From Pseudobdellovibrionaceae bacterium (GTDB lineage: Bacteria; Bdellovibrionota; Bdellovibrionia; Bdellovibrionales; UBA1609), in the NCBI GenBank assembly GCA_018663505.1, contig JABJQG010000063.1, positions 1 to 55,018 of the forward strand: a DNA stretch of 55,018 nt, given 5' to 3'. Both the position numbers and the translations under genes were made by a program. The notes beneath the pieces were generated by a model. That model ran no database searches and was not told the DNA's origin. It saw nothing but the letters and a program-made list of their open reading frames with translations. Below are positions 40,187 through 50,699 of this stretch, one piece after another. Numbering within the stretch: position 1 is the first letter of the stretch; every line of letters starts with the position of its first letter.

Positions 40187-41017
40187 TTATCGAACTTTTT
40201 TAAGCTCCTCTATCATCTCTCTAAAGTAAGGTCGCTCTAGTTTTGACTTTTTGTAGACGACCTGTACGGGACGAAATAACTTTGGCTTCAAATGATGAAT
40301 GCAGCTCTTTTTAATTCCCAAGGCTTCAGCCACTCCAATCGGAATCAAGCCAACTCCATATCCAGCTATCGATAGCTGACCTATCGAGAAAAATGACTCT
40401 ACCTCTTTGCTTGGATTCAAGTTTCTTTTTTTAATATCATTCTGTACAGACTTCCAAGTTGCGGAACTCTTTTCAATCGACAGAATGTCCTTAACCTTGG
40501 CTTGGAACTTTTTAGGGCTATCAGCTACAAGAACCAGCTCCTCTGAACCTAATGACTCAGATATGAGTGATCGGGGATTGCTAATTTTGCCAGAACAAAA
40601 TCCCACATCATAAATTCCAGCCTCAACTTTCTCTATAACAAGTGGGCTTCTGTGACTATGGTACTCCACCTCTACCTCAAGTTTACGAAAAACCCTTTCA
40701 AGCTTTACCGCCCCCCAAGATGACAATATCGACTCAGATACCCCTAGAACTATTTTCTTTTTGGTTACCTCTTTTCTCTCGCTCATTGCATCTCTTAATT
40801 CAACAAGCAGTGGTCCGAGTCTCTCAACTAGACTAAGGGCTTCACCCGTCAAAGATACATTACGTCCAGACTTCTCAACCAGTTTAGCTCCATAGTAACT
40901 TTCGATCGCTGCTATTCTCTTGCTAACAGCCGATTGTGAAACCCTGAGAACCGTACTAGCTTTCGCCATTGTTCCCTGTTTATGTAGCTCCAATAAGGTC
41001 TCTAGGCTCTCAATCAT
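40187..41017 (-). CDS. LysR-family transcription regulator
   Basis: About 276 residues from MIESLETLL (41017); the longer ORF start is less likely. The winged helix-turn-helix is LLELHKQGTMAKASTVLRVSQSAVSKRIAAIE, followed by KLVEKSGRNVSLTGEAL. The effector-binding domain follows, with AGYGVGLIPIGVAEALGI near the end. It is divergent from the TauE/SafE gene, which it probably controls. Both genes look richer in GC than most of the window. Confidence 0.92.
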   Translation of the reverse strand: MIESLETLLELHKQGTMAKASTVLRVSQSAVSKRIAAIESYYGAKLVEKSGRNVSLTGEALSLVERLGPLLVELRDAMSERKEVTKKKIVLGVSESILSSWGAVKLERVFRKLEVEVEYHSHRSPLVIEKVEAGIYDVGFCSGKISNPRSLISESLGSEELVLVADSPKKFQAKVKDILSIEKSSATWKSVQNDIKKRNLNPSKEVESFFSIGQLSIAGYGVGLIPIGVAEALGIKKSCIHHLKPKLFRPVQVVYKKSKLERPYFREMIEELKKVR

Positions 41018-41032
41018 ATCAATGACTATAGG

Positions 41033-41047
41033 GAATGTATTGCATTC
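41033..41047. promoter_or_regulatory. Candidate LysR operator
   Basis: GAATGTATTGCATTC, a nearly symmetric 15-bp site (one mismatched pair) in the gap between the LysR gene and its divergent neighbour. A second CATTCCC at 41052 pairs with GGGAATG at 41031. Confidence 0.45.
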
Positions 41048-41107
41048 TGTCCATTCCCTTTTTTCATCATTAAAAATAGACGATAATATTGAAAATGGAG
41101 GAAGCAT

Positions 41108-41845
41108 ATGGTGTGGATTGTATTGGGTGCAATTATATTTACGAGTTTCATTTCAGGAATTCTTGGAATGGCTGGTGGAATGATTCTAATTGGAGTCTTG
41201 AGCATACTTCTTCCCGTAACAAGTGCAATGATCCTACACGGAGTGACTCAAATGGGGTCCAATGGATTCCGAGCATACCTACTAAAGGAACACATCAAAT
41301 TTAGGGTTCTACCAACTTACATTTTAGGCGCAATTGTCGGGTTTGGCATTTTCTCTGCCCTTGGTTTTGTTCCCTCAAAAGGCTTGGTGCTTATTGCCGT
41401 TGGCCTCTTCCCCTTTTTAACAATCTTAACCCGCAAATCGATCCCCTTTAACATAATGAAAAGTAAAAACTCTTTTGCCTGCGGAATTATAGTTACCGCA
41501 GCCCAAATCCTTGCTGGTGCTTCGGGACCAATTCTGGACGTCTTCTTTATCAAGAGTTCTCTAAATAGACATGAGATCATTGCCACAAAAGCCATTACCC
41601 AAACAATCGGTCACCTTATCAAGCTAATTTATTATGGTCAGATTCTGTACTATAGCACCAGTGAGCAGCTAGAAGTTCCATACCTTCTCTTCCCAGCAGC
41701 TGTCGCCTGTGCATTTACAGGAACCAGAGGGGGCAAGGTGGTACTTGATAGACTTTCTGAGCTTCAATTTCAAAGGTATAGCCGTATCGTGATTGCGCTC
41801 ATCGGTTGCCTCTACATCTTAAAAGGACTGGTAATGTCACCTTGA
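41108..41845 (+). CDS. TauE/SafE family exporter
   Basis: 245 residues with about seven hydrophobic segments. The start is IISFISGILGMAGGMILIG-like (SFISGILGMAGGMI), the family signature. ILGAIVGFGIFSALGFVP follows, then a second repeat (AAQILAGASGPILDVFFI). These proteins move sulfur-containing organic anions. GGAGG precedes the ATG. It is divergent from the LysR gene. Confidence 0.9.
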   Translation: MVWIVLGAIIFTSFISGILGMAGGMILIGVLSILLPVTSAMILHGVTQMGSNGFRAYLLKEHIKFRVLPTYILGAIVGFGIFSALGFVPSKGLVLIAVGLFPFLTILTRKSIPFNIMKSKNSFACGIIVTAAQILAGASGPILDVFFIKSSLNRHEIIATKAITQTIGHLIKLIYYGQILYYSTSEQLEVPYLLFPAAVACAFTGTRGGKVVLDRLSELQFQRYSRIVIALIGCLYILKGLVMSP

Positions 41846-41933
41846 GACATAGTCAAATCTATTTGTGCCCGCTTTTTCAAGAGGCAACTCCATATGCTAT
41901 ATGCACCCTTTTAACTCATTCTCCTATGCTAAT

Positions 41934-44777
41934 TTAATCAATTACCTCAATTATATTAGCATTCACCCAGCCATTAAAGCCTGTGCTTGCATCGTAAATG
42001 TTAAAATAGATGGTGTCTCCACTTTCATATTGATCTATCGCAATTGGACTCCAGCCTAGAGTGCGATCATCGAGCACCATGTTCTTTAATTTTGCAGCAT
42101 ATACTTCAATTTCAGAATAAGATGAGCCTGATGATGAGATAAAGTAACTTATTAAATAGGATTTTGGATCTCCAACACTATTATTAATACTTACCTGATC
42201 AACATGGGGACCAAATGGAGCTAAACTACTATCTAAGCTAATATTACCATAGCTAGAGTTATAATTTTGAGGGTCATATTCATCCCCACTAAAATGCGTA
42301 ATTATTGGAGGGGGCAGTGTTGCATCACCCTGATAAACAATAGTTGTCGGGGGGAAGTTGTAATCCCAATGAGAGTGAAGGTCTCTTCTTAAAAAGAACA
42401 TATCGGTACCATAGGGTTGGAAAAAATTCTCTTCTCTATAATTTGCAACACTAACAGATGGATCTGTTGTAGAATCTGCTATCAAACTTCCATAAACTAT
42501 ATATACAACTCCAAAGTCGGGTATCTCATAGCCTTTGTGATCTTTATGATACTCGCGATACCCATATCTATCATCAATTGAATAATAGCCTGAAACATGT
42601 GCCATTCTTCCTGGTTGAAAATTTAGAGTTAGAAGATCAATTTCATATGTGAGAGGTTCACTCTCAATCATTCTATTGAAATCAGATTGTACAACGATAA
42701 GCGCATATCTGCTCTGAGCTTCAAATGTAAGTGTGCTTGAGGAATGATTGTGATCAAATGTATCTATTAGCTGCCTAGTTGAAATGTATGGGCCACTACT
42801 ATTTGGACCTTCAATTTTATATAATTTTGCTAAAAACTCTCCACCAGAAGAAATTGGAGTTTTACTAAAAAAGGGTTGGATATTAAGCGTAACACTTGTT
42901 TCAGATTCCGAATAGAATTCACGAACAAATCCACCCGGCACATTAGCTGCTCCCGCTGAAGTTGAACTACTAATATTAATACTGAATGGTTGAAATGCCA
43001 CAGCTTGTAGGTACTGCATTTCAGGAAAATTTATGGTGTCTTGGTAACTGTACTCAAGGATATATTCAGCGTAAGCCTCGGTAAGTTTTGTGAGGTTTCC
43101 ATTGCCATTCAAAGCTCTGTCTAGGGGAGCATATAAGGAGTCTTTAGTTTTAAGGCTATTCTCATATACATCTTTAATATGAGCCGTTTTATATTCATCA
43201 TTTTTTATAAAATCACAAATATTTAATGGGCTGTTTCTGCGACTAGAAATAAACTCTAAAAATAAAGATTGTTGATATTTGCGTACTATACCAGTTCTAA
43301 GGCGATCAGCACTAGCATTTGGAAATTGATTTTTATTATAGGATGTTAATCCATCAAGAATAAGAGCTTCATTAAAATAACTGAGCTTATCCGAAAGATA
43401 CACATTGTTTGGAAAAACTTTGTTAGCAGCGTAATCAGCAGTGCTTTCAGTAATCCATTTGAGCGGGCCATCCACCGGTAGCTCAAGAAGATTGCTGTTA
43501 TCACTTTCTGCTTGGTAGGCATGGAAGTACTCGTGAGCAACTACGTGGCTTCGCATTTCGTTTGCCACGTTTTGTAATTGGGTGGCTAATGGTTCGGCTT
43601 CTTGACTACATGTGTTTGCTCCCCAGTCATTTATACAGCGGGATTGTATTGAGATAAATGTTCGTGGAAATATCTCAAAAAAGAAAAATCTTGTAGAAAT
43701 TTTTCGAGTAAAATTCTTAAAATGAGGATTTACAAAAACTTTTACAGAGTTTGGAGAAGTACAGCCCATATTTTCGTAAGCAGCTTTTGAGGTTTCAAAA
43801 TCAATGTAGGCTTTTTCTAAGTAAGCGTTTACAGCCTCTTTCGCTCCAGGTTGATCTACATCAGATGGCTTTGAAAACACCCAATAAATATCATAGCTTG
43901 AGCTGAGCCCATCATAAAGGAGAGCTTTAGATTTAAATAGTTGGCCAACAAATTTAAGGTCTGTATTAGAATAAGGGTTATTTATGGCCTGTAAAAAGCC
44001 ATTAAGGGTGTTGTTGTCCTCATTCATCTGAATAATGTTAAATCCAGAATCGTCATCAGAGCTTTGCCCATCGCTTTGTTGCCATTGACTTACCAAGTAA
44101 TAAACTTCATCATCTGCAGCTGGCGAAAGCCCTGCTTCAGTTAAGTTAATTTTTAGGGCAACTCCAGCACCGTCTTTTGTAGCTAGGTTACCACCACTGA
44201 GTTCTAAAACAAAAGCTGGGGATTGTTTGCCTTCAAATTGACCACTAGTAAGGTTTACATTTGTAAAGCTAAGCTTGGTAGCTACTTCTTGTAGTTCATT
44301 TGTACTGGGAATTGTTAGCTGATAGCCTTTTAGTTCTGTTAGCTTTTCAAAAACAAAATCATCACCATTAATTTCACCAGTTTTTATCTCCTCAGGGTTA
44401 ACAACCTGGACTCTCCAGGTATGCTTCAGATTTATAAAATCACCAGAAGTTACATTTACTGAAAACTCAATTTCCTTACCAATGTCTGAAGATAGTGGTG
44501 TCCAAGTGATTTCTTTATTTCCAGAAAATTGCATACTAAGATCTACACCGTCAATAACTGCTGATAGGATATAAAAATCTTCATTAAAAAATGTATCTTT
44601 TGGTATTGGTGAATATGAATATGTATTTCCAATAAGTACAAAGTTTGTAGGAGTACTTTTAAACTGGAATACCTGGGTGGGGGCATATTGTTTTGGGGGG
44701 GTGTCGTCACTACTTCCACCCCTACAACCCATAAGACTTAAACAAATTGTGATTATTAAAATAGACGCAAACTTCAT
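41934..44777 (-). CDS. Large secreted lipoprotein with HEYFH motif
   Basis: 947 residues. The lipobox is SLMGC (Cys18) after a signal peptide, followed by a serine- and aspartate-rich linker. Residues about 35-130 may be a cadherin-like or Ig-like fold (ITWTPLSSDIGKEIEFSV). A HEYFHAYQ motif lies near residue 415, followed by WITESTADYAANKVFP, a zinc-peptidase pattern (HExxH with a downstream glutamate). The C-terminal half is beta-rich. It has a paralogue at 45459-48473. It probably acts at the outer surface. Confidence 0.75.
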   Translation of the reverse strand: MKFASILIITICLSLMGCRGGSSDDTPPKQYAPTQVFQFKSTPTNFVLIGNTYSYSPIPKDTFFNEDFYILSAVIDGVDLSMQFSGNKEITWTPLSSDIGKEIEFSVNVTSGDFINLKHTWRVQVVNPEEIKTGEINGDDFVFEKLTELKGYQLTIPSTNELQEVATKLSFTNVNLTSGQFEGKQSPAFVLELSGGNLATKDGAGVALKINLTEAGLSPAADDEVYYLVSQWQQSDGQSSDDDSGFNIIQMNEDNNTLNGFLQAINNPYSNTDLKFVGQLFKSKALLYDGLSSSYDIYWVFSKPSDVDQPGAKEAVNAYLEKAYIDFETSKAAYENMGCTSPNSVKVFVNPHFKNFTRKISTRFFFFEIFPRTFISIQSRCINDWGANTCSQEAEPLATQLQNVANEMRSHVVAHEYFHAYQAESDNSNLLELPVDGPLKWITESTADYAANKVFPNNVYLSDKLSYFNEALILDGLTSYNKNQFPNASADRLRTGIVRKYQQSLFLEFISSRRNSPLNICDFIKNDEYKTAHIKDVYENSLKTKDSLYAPLDRALNGNGNLTKLTEAYAEYILEYSYQDTINFPEMQYLQAVAFQPFSINISSSTSAGAANVPGGFVREFYSESETSVTLNIQPFFSKTPISSGGEFLAKLYKIEGPNSSGPYISTRQLIDTFDHNHSSSTLTFEAQSRYALIVVQSDFNRMIESEPLTYEIDLLTLNFQPGRMAHVSGYYSIDDRYGYREYHKDHKGYEIPDFGVVYIVYGSLIADSTTDPSVSVANYREENFFQPYGTDMFFLRRDLHSHWDYNFPPTTIVYQGDATLPPPIITHFSGDEYDPQNYNSSYGNISLDSSLAPFGPHVDQVSINNSVGDPKSYLISYFISSSGSSYSEIEVYAAKLKNMVLDDRTLGWSPIAIDQYESGDTIYFNIYDASTGFNGWVNANIIEVID

Positions 44778-45428
44778 ACAAACCTCTTTGCTAAATTAAA
44801 TTTTTGTATAACTAAAACAATTATTTACTTGTCTCAATGCCTGATAAAACTATTGCTGTGGCAAAAATTGCAGGACCTGGGTTAAATGTAATATGAAGAT
44901 CTAGACTTAATACACTAGTAGTTTTATTTAAACTCCAAATATTTTCTTGATCACCAGATAGAACAAAATTCAACGCTTTATTTACAAATTCTATATTTCA
45001 TATTTTTGATTAATGTTCAAAAACCCTCAGAAACCATTCTCTATTTAGCTACCAAACACAGTGGCAGTTATATCAATAAACTTCTATTATTGTGGAAATA
45101 ATTAAGAAATTGAAAAAAAGTAATGATTAATTAAAAGCTGAATAAAGCCAAAATATGAGCATTTTACTCAGGGACTCAAAAAAATAGAAAATTATGAATA
45201 ACCTAGGAAGGTTTTGTGCTCAAACCAAGGAATATAGAACTATTGTGTATTATGGATCACGACTTTGTCTCAAAGCCCTAGTCTCACAAACTCCTTAGCT
45301 ACCTGTGAGCTTAATACGACCACAGGAATTAACACAGGTACGCCACTCTATGTGATTTAGATAGCGTATAGATATTACTAATAGGGCTATTTTAAGAATA
45401 AATTTTCTAATTTTTTATGCTAAGCCAG
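44778..45428. other. Gap between the paralogous lipoprotein genes
   Basis: Mostly without genes. A short minus-strand frame at 44821-44973 reads LNFVLSGDQENIWSLNKTTS and ends GIETSK; it has no proper start and may be a remnant. The remaining 450 bases show no supported gene or strong repeat. Confidence 0.3.
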
Positions 45429-45455
45429 ACCAAAAGGTACTTCGTACCTTTTGGT
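45429..45455 (-). terminator. Hairpin after the large lipoprotein gene
   Basis: ACCAAAAGGTAC, TTC, GTACCTTTTGGT: a perfect 12-bp stem with a 3-base loop, starting 4 bases after the stop of the minus-strand gene. A clear U-run is missing, so termination is likely but not certain. Confidence 0.6.
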
Positions 45456-45458
45456 TAT

Positions 45459-48400
45459 TTATAAAACTATTAAAGAAACGGAAAAATAATATGTATCTGC
45501 AAATAAGAAGCTATTTCCTGACCCCGTTGGCGAAGCCAGTACTTTAACGTTGTATAAATAATAATCCCCAACAGAAGAGTCATTGCTATATCTCCGGCCT
45601 TCTTCCCAGTTTACAGCACCTGACCTAATATCAGCAAGTATACCATCAATATGTTTTTGGATTTCAGAATCAGGCGGCTTAACAGCAACCATTGTGTCTT
45701 CAGCTTGAACAATATTAAAGTTAAACTCCATAAGTACCTTAATTGAAGGATCTCCATTAATACTAATAGTTTCAATATAGGGCCCTGAAACAGATTTTTC
45801 AGGAATATCCGCTGAAGCAAGAGTTGTGTTTGCATGTGTTGCCCAAAGGTCCTCAATCCCTTCTAGACTTAATATTTCACCTTTGCCTAAGGACAAAGGA
45901 CCATCATCATAAGTTATTGTTTGATTAAAATACTCTTCCTTTATACGGTTACCAGCAACAGAAAGGGTATGACTATTAATGCAACTTACAGCATAGAGAT
46001 CATTTTCACTACAAAGCTCCCCAATTTTAGTATTAAAACCAGAGACACCAAGTTTTTCAATATCTAAAAAAACTGTTGTTGACCTTCTTGTCTGTGAGTC
46101 TGAAAATTTGAATTTGTAAGTGGAGGAATAATACATTTTACTATGAATATCCTGTTCAATCTTCACAAGTAAGCGCCGGCCTAATTTCATATAGGTGGTA
46201 TTTGAGCTTGTCTCGTAAAAATCTATACCTTGAAATCTGGTCGGGGTATAACTGTGATATTCTTTTTGACTTAAAAACGCTTTTAAAGGAGCTGGTTGAG
46301 TTACTGTAAAACCAAAATTTACAAGTTTATTATCTAATTGTGCTGAAAAATCAGATTGAGAAAAAATTAACGCATACTCTTTTCCGGCATCTAAGGAGAC
46401 TTGTTTTATCATATTATTTTCATCAAATTCTTCTATGGGGTCTGATTTTAAAACCACACCATTGGCATCTTTTATGATAGGATACAGCTCTACAAAAAAA
46501 ATTGCTTTTGAATCTGCAACATTGTCTGGCTCAGCCAATGCTTCAATGTTTACAAGCCCATCAAAATCAGCTATGAAGGTGATCGATTGTCCCCCTATTA
46601 CACTGTCATTTAGCCATTGAGTTAAAGGCAACAAATTTTCAGATAACACGATTTTCTGTAGATCTTCTACAAAATTAAATTCTGATAATTCATCTATATA
46701 TGGTATCAATTCAGGCACTTGATAGTTATAGGCAAAAATAAAATTTGAAAATCCTTTTTTTAAACCATCCATTTCTGGGTCAGAAAAATTACGCAATAGA
46801 TTATCAAGAGGTTTCAGATATTTTATTTTTTCAGCATAAGTATTAAGGTAAGAGTAATGCAATTCATTAACATTGAAGTATTCCGTACTTTTGATAAACT
46901 CACAAATATTTAGATGACCTCCACGTTGTTTTTTAATATATTCAAAAAATAAACTTAATTTATAATTTTTGTGTAAATAATCAGGAAACATTGTTAATAA
47001 TTCGTGATTAATTGTAGTTAGCCCACCTCTAACAAGTTCATTCTTCCATTTAAAGCCGGCCTCCTTACCAAGTATAGCTAATGTGGGAAAAACCTCTTCG
47101 CTGGCAAATTCAGCACTACTTTCGGTGATCCAAGTTCTTGGATCACCGGCATAAATATAGCCCAATCTGGAGTTTGGAAGTTGAGCTACATGAAAATACT
47201 CGTGTGCCACAGCATGTTTTAACTCGGTAGTCCCAGGACCATTCTCACCTAAGCCATCAAAATAAGGGTAACTACAAATCCGATTACCATAGGACCAACT
47301 TCTACAATCAGAGAAGCTAATATAAGGTACGGTGAAATTATCAAGGTTTTTATATACATGAGTAAATGTTTCTAAATGTGGACTAATAAAAATCTGCGTA
47401 ACAAATGGTTCTGTGCAACCCAAGCTTGAATATTTAGCTTGAGAAGTCACTAAATAGTCCAATAATTTATTTATAAATTTCTTTACGTATACTTTTCGAC
47501 TTTCACTATTTTCTTCATTCTCAAATAACCATATAAGTTCAAAGTTATTATTTTTCTCATTCATATCACTATTAGGTCTTACTGCTAAAGAAGGGGATTT
47601 TACTAATTGTGCCATAAAAAATCTTTGTGTTTCGGGAATGGCTTCATCACTAAAAGTATGGGTAAAAAATGCTGTTAAAATTCCTTCTTTTTCAAGTACA
47701 GGAATAACTTTTAACCCGTTTTTATTCTTATGTCCTGGAGCTCCAAGGGAGGCCATAGTATCTACAACTATAAAATATTGTTCATTTAATTTCGGAGCAG
47801 GGGGCGAAAATGGGTTTTTATCAGATTTAGTTTTAATTGATATTTTTAGTTCAAAGCTTTTTCCCGAAAGGTTAAAGTTTTGATTTAAAGATATTTTTTC
47901 AGAAGGGTCAAATTCTAAAACTAATGCGGGTGAGGCCAGTCCTTCTTTAAAGGCTCCATTGGTTAAATCAACGTCTAGCATGTTTGCCGAAAGTTGGACC
48001 TCTTTTAAGTCAGTCGTAGGTGATATATTAATGCTGTATCCAGGTACAAACTTATCAATGGGCAGGGCAATTCCATTTTCAAATTTTGCATCTAAATTTA
48101 TGGGTATCTTAGTTTTTTGAAGTACGTTGACTCCCCATGAAAACACAATGTTTTTATTACCAGAAAGAACTTCAATTTGTAAATTCTGTTTTCCAATATC
48201 ATCCACAGTGGGTGTCCAGTAGATGGCTTTTTCTGTTTTATTTCCTCCAGTGACTCCTGTGAATCTTTCTACACTAAAATCTTCGTCATAATACTCTTCT
48301 TTAGGAATCGGATTATATACATAAGTTACGCCAACCACCGCATAATTTTTTGGTTGATTTACAAAACTTTCACTTTCAACAACAACTTCAACAGGCGAAT

Positions 48401-48473
48401 CTCCTCCAAGTTTGCAACCAAGAAAGTTAACAATAGCGACAAAGGCCATAAGTTTTAGCATAATTTTTAGCAT
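45459..48473 (-). CDS. Large secreted lipoprotein with HEYFH motif, paralogue
   Basis: 1004 residues. The lipobox is NFLGC. As in the neighbour, an early segment reads IYWTPTVDDIGKQNLQIEV, and a HEYFHVAQ motif near residue 423 is followed by TWITESSAEFASEEVFP. A conserved HLNICEFIKSTEYF (neighbour: PLNICDFIKNDEY) follows. The ends diverge. The two genes are a tandem duplication. The function is inferred only from the motif. GGAG lies 8 bases before the ATG. Confidence 0.75.
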   Translation of the reverse strand: MLKIMLKLMAFVAIVNFLGCKLGGDSPVEVVVESESFVNQPKNYAVVGVTYVYNPIPKEEYYDEDFSVERFTGVTGGNKTEKAIYWTPTVDDIGKQNLQIEVLSGNKNIVFSWGVNVLQKTKIPINLDAKFENGIALPIDKFVPGYSINISPTTDLKEVQLSANMLDVDLTNGAFKEGLASPALVLEFDPSEKISLNQNFNLSGKSFELKISIKTKSDKNPFSPPAPKLNEQYFIVVDTMASLGAPGHKNKNGLKVIPVLEKEGILTAFFTHTFSDEAIPETQRFFMAQLVKSPSLAVRPNSDMNEKNNNFELIWLFENEENSESRKVYVKKFINKLLDYLVTSQAKYSSLGCTEPFVTQIFISPHLETFTHVYKNLDNFTVPYISFSDCRSWSYGNRICSYPYFDGLGENGPGTTELKHAVAHEYFHVAQLPNSRLGYIYAGDPRTWITESSAEFASEEVFPTLAILGKEAGFKWKNELVRGGLTTINHELLTMFPDYLHKNYKLSLFFEYIKKQRGGHLNICEFIKSTEYFNVNELHYSYLNTYAEKIKYLKPLDNLLRNFSDPEMDGLKKGFSNFIFAYNYQVPELIPYIDELSEFNFVEDLQKIVLSENLLPLTQWLNDSVIGGQSITFIADFDGLVNIEALAEPDNVADSKAIFFVELYPIIKDANGVVLKSDPIEEFDENNMIKQVSLDAGKEYALIFSQSDFSAQLDNKLVNFGFTVTQPAPLKAFLSQKEYHSYTPTRFQGIDFYETSSNTTYMKLGRRLLVKIEQDIHSKMYYSSTYKFKFSDSQTRRSTTVFLDIEKLGVSGFNTKIGELCSENDLYAVSCINSHTLSVAGNRIKEEYFNQTITYDDGPLSLGKGEILSLEGIEDLWATHANTTLASADIPEKSVSGPYIETISINGDPSIKVLMEFNFNIVQAEDTMVAVKPPDSEIQKHIDGILADIRSGAVNWEEGRRYSNDSSVGDYYLYNVKVLASPTGSGNSFLFADTYYFSVSLIVL

Positions 48474-49108
48474 TGTGATACTCCAAGTTGAGGGTATTGT
48501 GCTATGAATACATTTAACGGTAATCTGTAGAAAACATATAAATGGGTCCTAGTACGAATTATTTTAATATTTGTCATAAGCTTAAAAAACATATTATATT
48601 CTTGTTTATCAACCTTAGAATTTACCTTTAACAACTTTACACGATTTATGATTAGCTAGTCTTTAAAATTAAAAATTCTACAAAAAGGAGGACATTCTTA
48701 GGGCACAATACCTGTTGCTTCAGCTACACACACCCAAGCTAAAATTCAAAGCTTCTTGAGCATCTTATCCAGACACTAAATTTTGAAATTTATTCAAAAT
48801 CATCCAAATACTTCACTTAGAATAGATACCTTATCTAAAAAACGAAATGCCTTTATTTCTTATTTTCAAATTATAATTTTTTTCACATAAGTTTTAAAAT
48901 TTAGTAATATTTTTGAGACGTTATTAAACCAGTTTATTACTTAAATAGAGAACGGTCTCCAATGGCTTCTGGACGTTACCGAATCTTGTGGTGAGTTACA
49001 CATAAAGTTAGGTTACCAAATCGATGCTGCGTGGGATTGAAATCTTTAAAAAATCTAGGAGGTAATATTTTTAAATTTAAATTATCAGCTCATTAAACAC
49101 AGAATTCA
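48474..49108. other. Long gap without a supported gene
   Basis: 635 bases of AT-rich sequence. I see no convincing reading frame, RNA gene or strong inverted repeat. An AGGAGG at 49060 and another at 48697 resemble ribosome binding sites but lead to no usable frame. Confidence 0.35.
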
Positions 49109-49606
49109 TTAAATCCTGAAAATTCTATTTTGTAGGTTGGTTAATTCCATTTTTCTTTTTTTCAAGCTATTTCGAATGCAGCCTTCTTCCATTTTTTTAT
49201 TATTAGATAAAACCTTACACTCTTTAAATGCCTTTATATAATAAGTTTCACAATCTGTTGTGAAACTTTTATCGGCCTTTTGAATTGGAATAGCTAATTT
49301 ATTGTAAACTGAAAACATACTTTGAAGGGAGTCTTGAGAGGATTTTTTATTTTTTCTGTTTTCAGCCACAACAGATGAGTATTCTAGAGTTATTCGTTTA
49401 CTCAATTTTACATTATTAAACAATGGTTTCAATTTATTTTTTTGCTTGGACTTTACTTCATGAATTTTAGAAACCGTGTAAATCAAATTCATACATGATA
49501 TACTACCCATCGTTTTTATGTCATCCATTTGCAAAGAAGTGGAGGCATTTGCCATATTCATACTCAAAAAAATAAAAACCTGAGTTATTACACTGAACTT
49601 ATTCAT
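49109..49606 (-). CDS. Small exported protein
   Basis: About 165 residues from the ATG at 49606, preceded by GGGAGAGACAGA. A signal peptide ends at ANA-STS. The mature part is helical and basic, with cysteines in SISCMNLIYT, TTDCETYYIKAFKECKV and EGCIRNSL. It follows the next gene closely on the same strand, so the two are an operon. No family recognised. Confidence 0.55.
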   Translation of the reverse strand: MNKFSVITQVFIFLSMNMANASTSLQMDDIKTMGSISCMNLIYTVSKIHEVKSKQKNKLKPLFNNVKLSKRITLEYSSVVAENRKNKKSSQDSLQSMFSVYNKLAIPIQKADKSFTTDCETYYIKAFKECKVLSNNKKMEEGCIRNSLKKRKMELTNLQNRIFRI

Positions 49607-49624
49607 ATTCTGTCTCTCCCTCAA

Positions 49625-50371
49625 TTATTGTACCGCTCTTGAACTATTATTATTTTTTGGAATTTTATATTTTGGAACATTTGTTTTTGGCATGATTGCA
49701 TACAGTCTACCCTCAAGTGTCTCTAGCCGTCTAAGTATAGGGTCATCATCACTCCCCCCACAGTTTTGTTTTTTTGAGTGCTCTATAAAAAGCATAGTAC
49801 TACGAATTTCACTCTCTTTGATGCCTAAATTACTGAGTAACTGTCTATCACTGCTATTTTTTATGTTGGAAGTAGAAACTTCACCACTAATAACCTTAGA
49901 GAAGTATCGAATATTATTTTTAACTAGTTCTGGCTCCACCCTTATGGATTGCCACCAATCATCGCGCTCCAATCCATCTGGATTCCAAGCAGGTTTCGAA
50001 ACACTATTGCCTGTGCCATTAAGTATACCATCCATTCCAGGAGCTAATTTACCATCGTTCCCACCTTTTCCCCCACCTTCATCAGGAAATGCATTAGGTC
50101 CAGGTGGCAATACGGTCACTTTCACCTCTTTTGTTTTATTTAAGTAGGCATCACTTAGGTGCTCAGCTGTATAACTAAGGGCAGCTCCAACTGCAACCCC
50201 ACCCACCAATGTCCAGGGAGTAGTTTTTAACCAAGGAGATTTGCAAATTTTTGATCCAACATTTAATACATCTACAGTGGTTGCTACAAATGCTGTGGAC
50301 GCATATACATTAGTGCCAAGAAAACAACAACATACGAAATAAGTCTTAAATTGATTCAAGAATTTTTTCAT
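49625..50371 (-). CDS. Exported protein with Gly/Pro-rich centre
   Basis: About 248 residues from MKKFLNQ at 50371, with AGGGGTGGAAG upstream. A signal or anchor segment (TYFVCCCFLGTNVYAS) is followed by a small-residue hydrophobic stretch (WTLVGGVAVGAALSY), a Pro/Gly-rich linker (VLPPGPNAFPDEGGGKGG) and a helical end with LRRLETLEGRLYAIMP. Function unknown. In an operon with the small exported protein downstream. Confidence 0.55.
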   Translation of the reverse strand: MKKFLNQFKTYFVCCCFLGTNVYASTAFVATTVDVLNVGSKICKSPWLKTTPWTLVGGVAVGAALSYTAEHLSDAYLNKTKEVKVTVLPPGPNAFPDEGGGKGGNDGKLAPGMDGILNGTGNSVSKPAWNPDGLERDDWWQSIRVEPELVKNNIRYFSKVISGEVSTSNIKNSSDRQLLSNLGIKESEIRSTMLFIEHSKKQNCGGSDDDPILRRLETLEGRLYAIMPKTNVPKYKIPKNNNSSRAVQ

Positions 50372-50525
50372 CTTCCACCCCTTATTCTTTATAAGCTTTA
50401 TTTTATCATTTATGTGATTGTTGACAATGGCTATGTTGTTCAAAAAAAAATACAAACCTTTATCTAGTTAGGCTGACAAATGTGAAATATATTAGCACTT
50501 TACAAACAAACCTCTCTCAATTTGC

Positions 50526-50672
50526 ATGCGATATTACTATCCGGGTGAATTTAAAAATTTAATCGAAAGTGAGGGTTTTAAAATTACCAATTCATGGGGT
50601 GGCTATAATGATGAAGAATATGGAACTGGCCGCGAACTTGTTGTGGCGTTAAAGAGTTTTCAAATTTTATAG
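50526..50672 (+). pseudogene. C-terminal remnant of a methyltransferase
   Basis: A frame of 48 codons reads MRYYYPGEFKNLIESEGF, then WGGYNDEEYGTGRELVVAL and a stop. This is the usual end of a class I SAM methyltransferase (Pro-Gly-Glu-Phe, a helix, then Glu-Gly-Phe). The SAM-binding part is missing. It lies alone on the plus strand between minus-strand genes. Confidence 0.55.
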
Positions 50673-50699
50673 GGAACTCACTAAAAGTTCCTCTATCAT

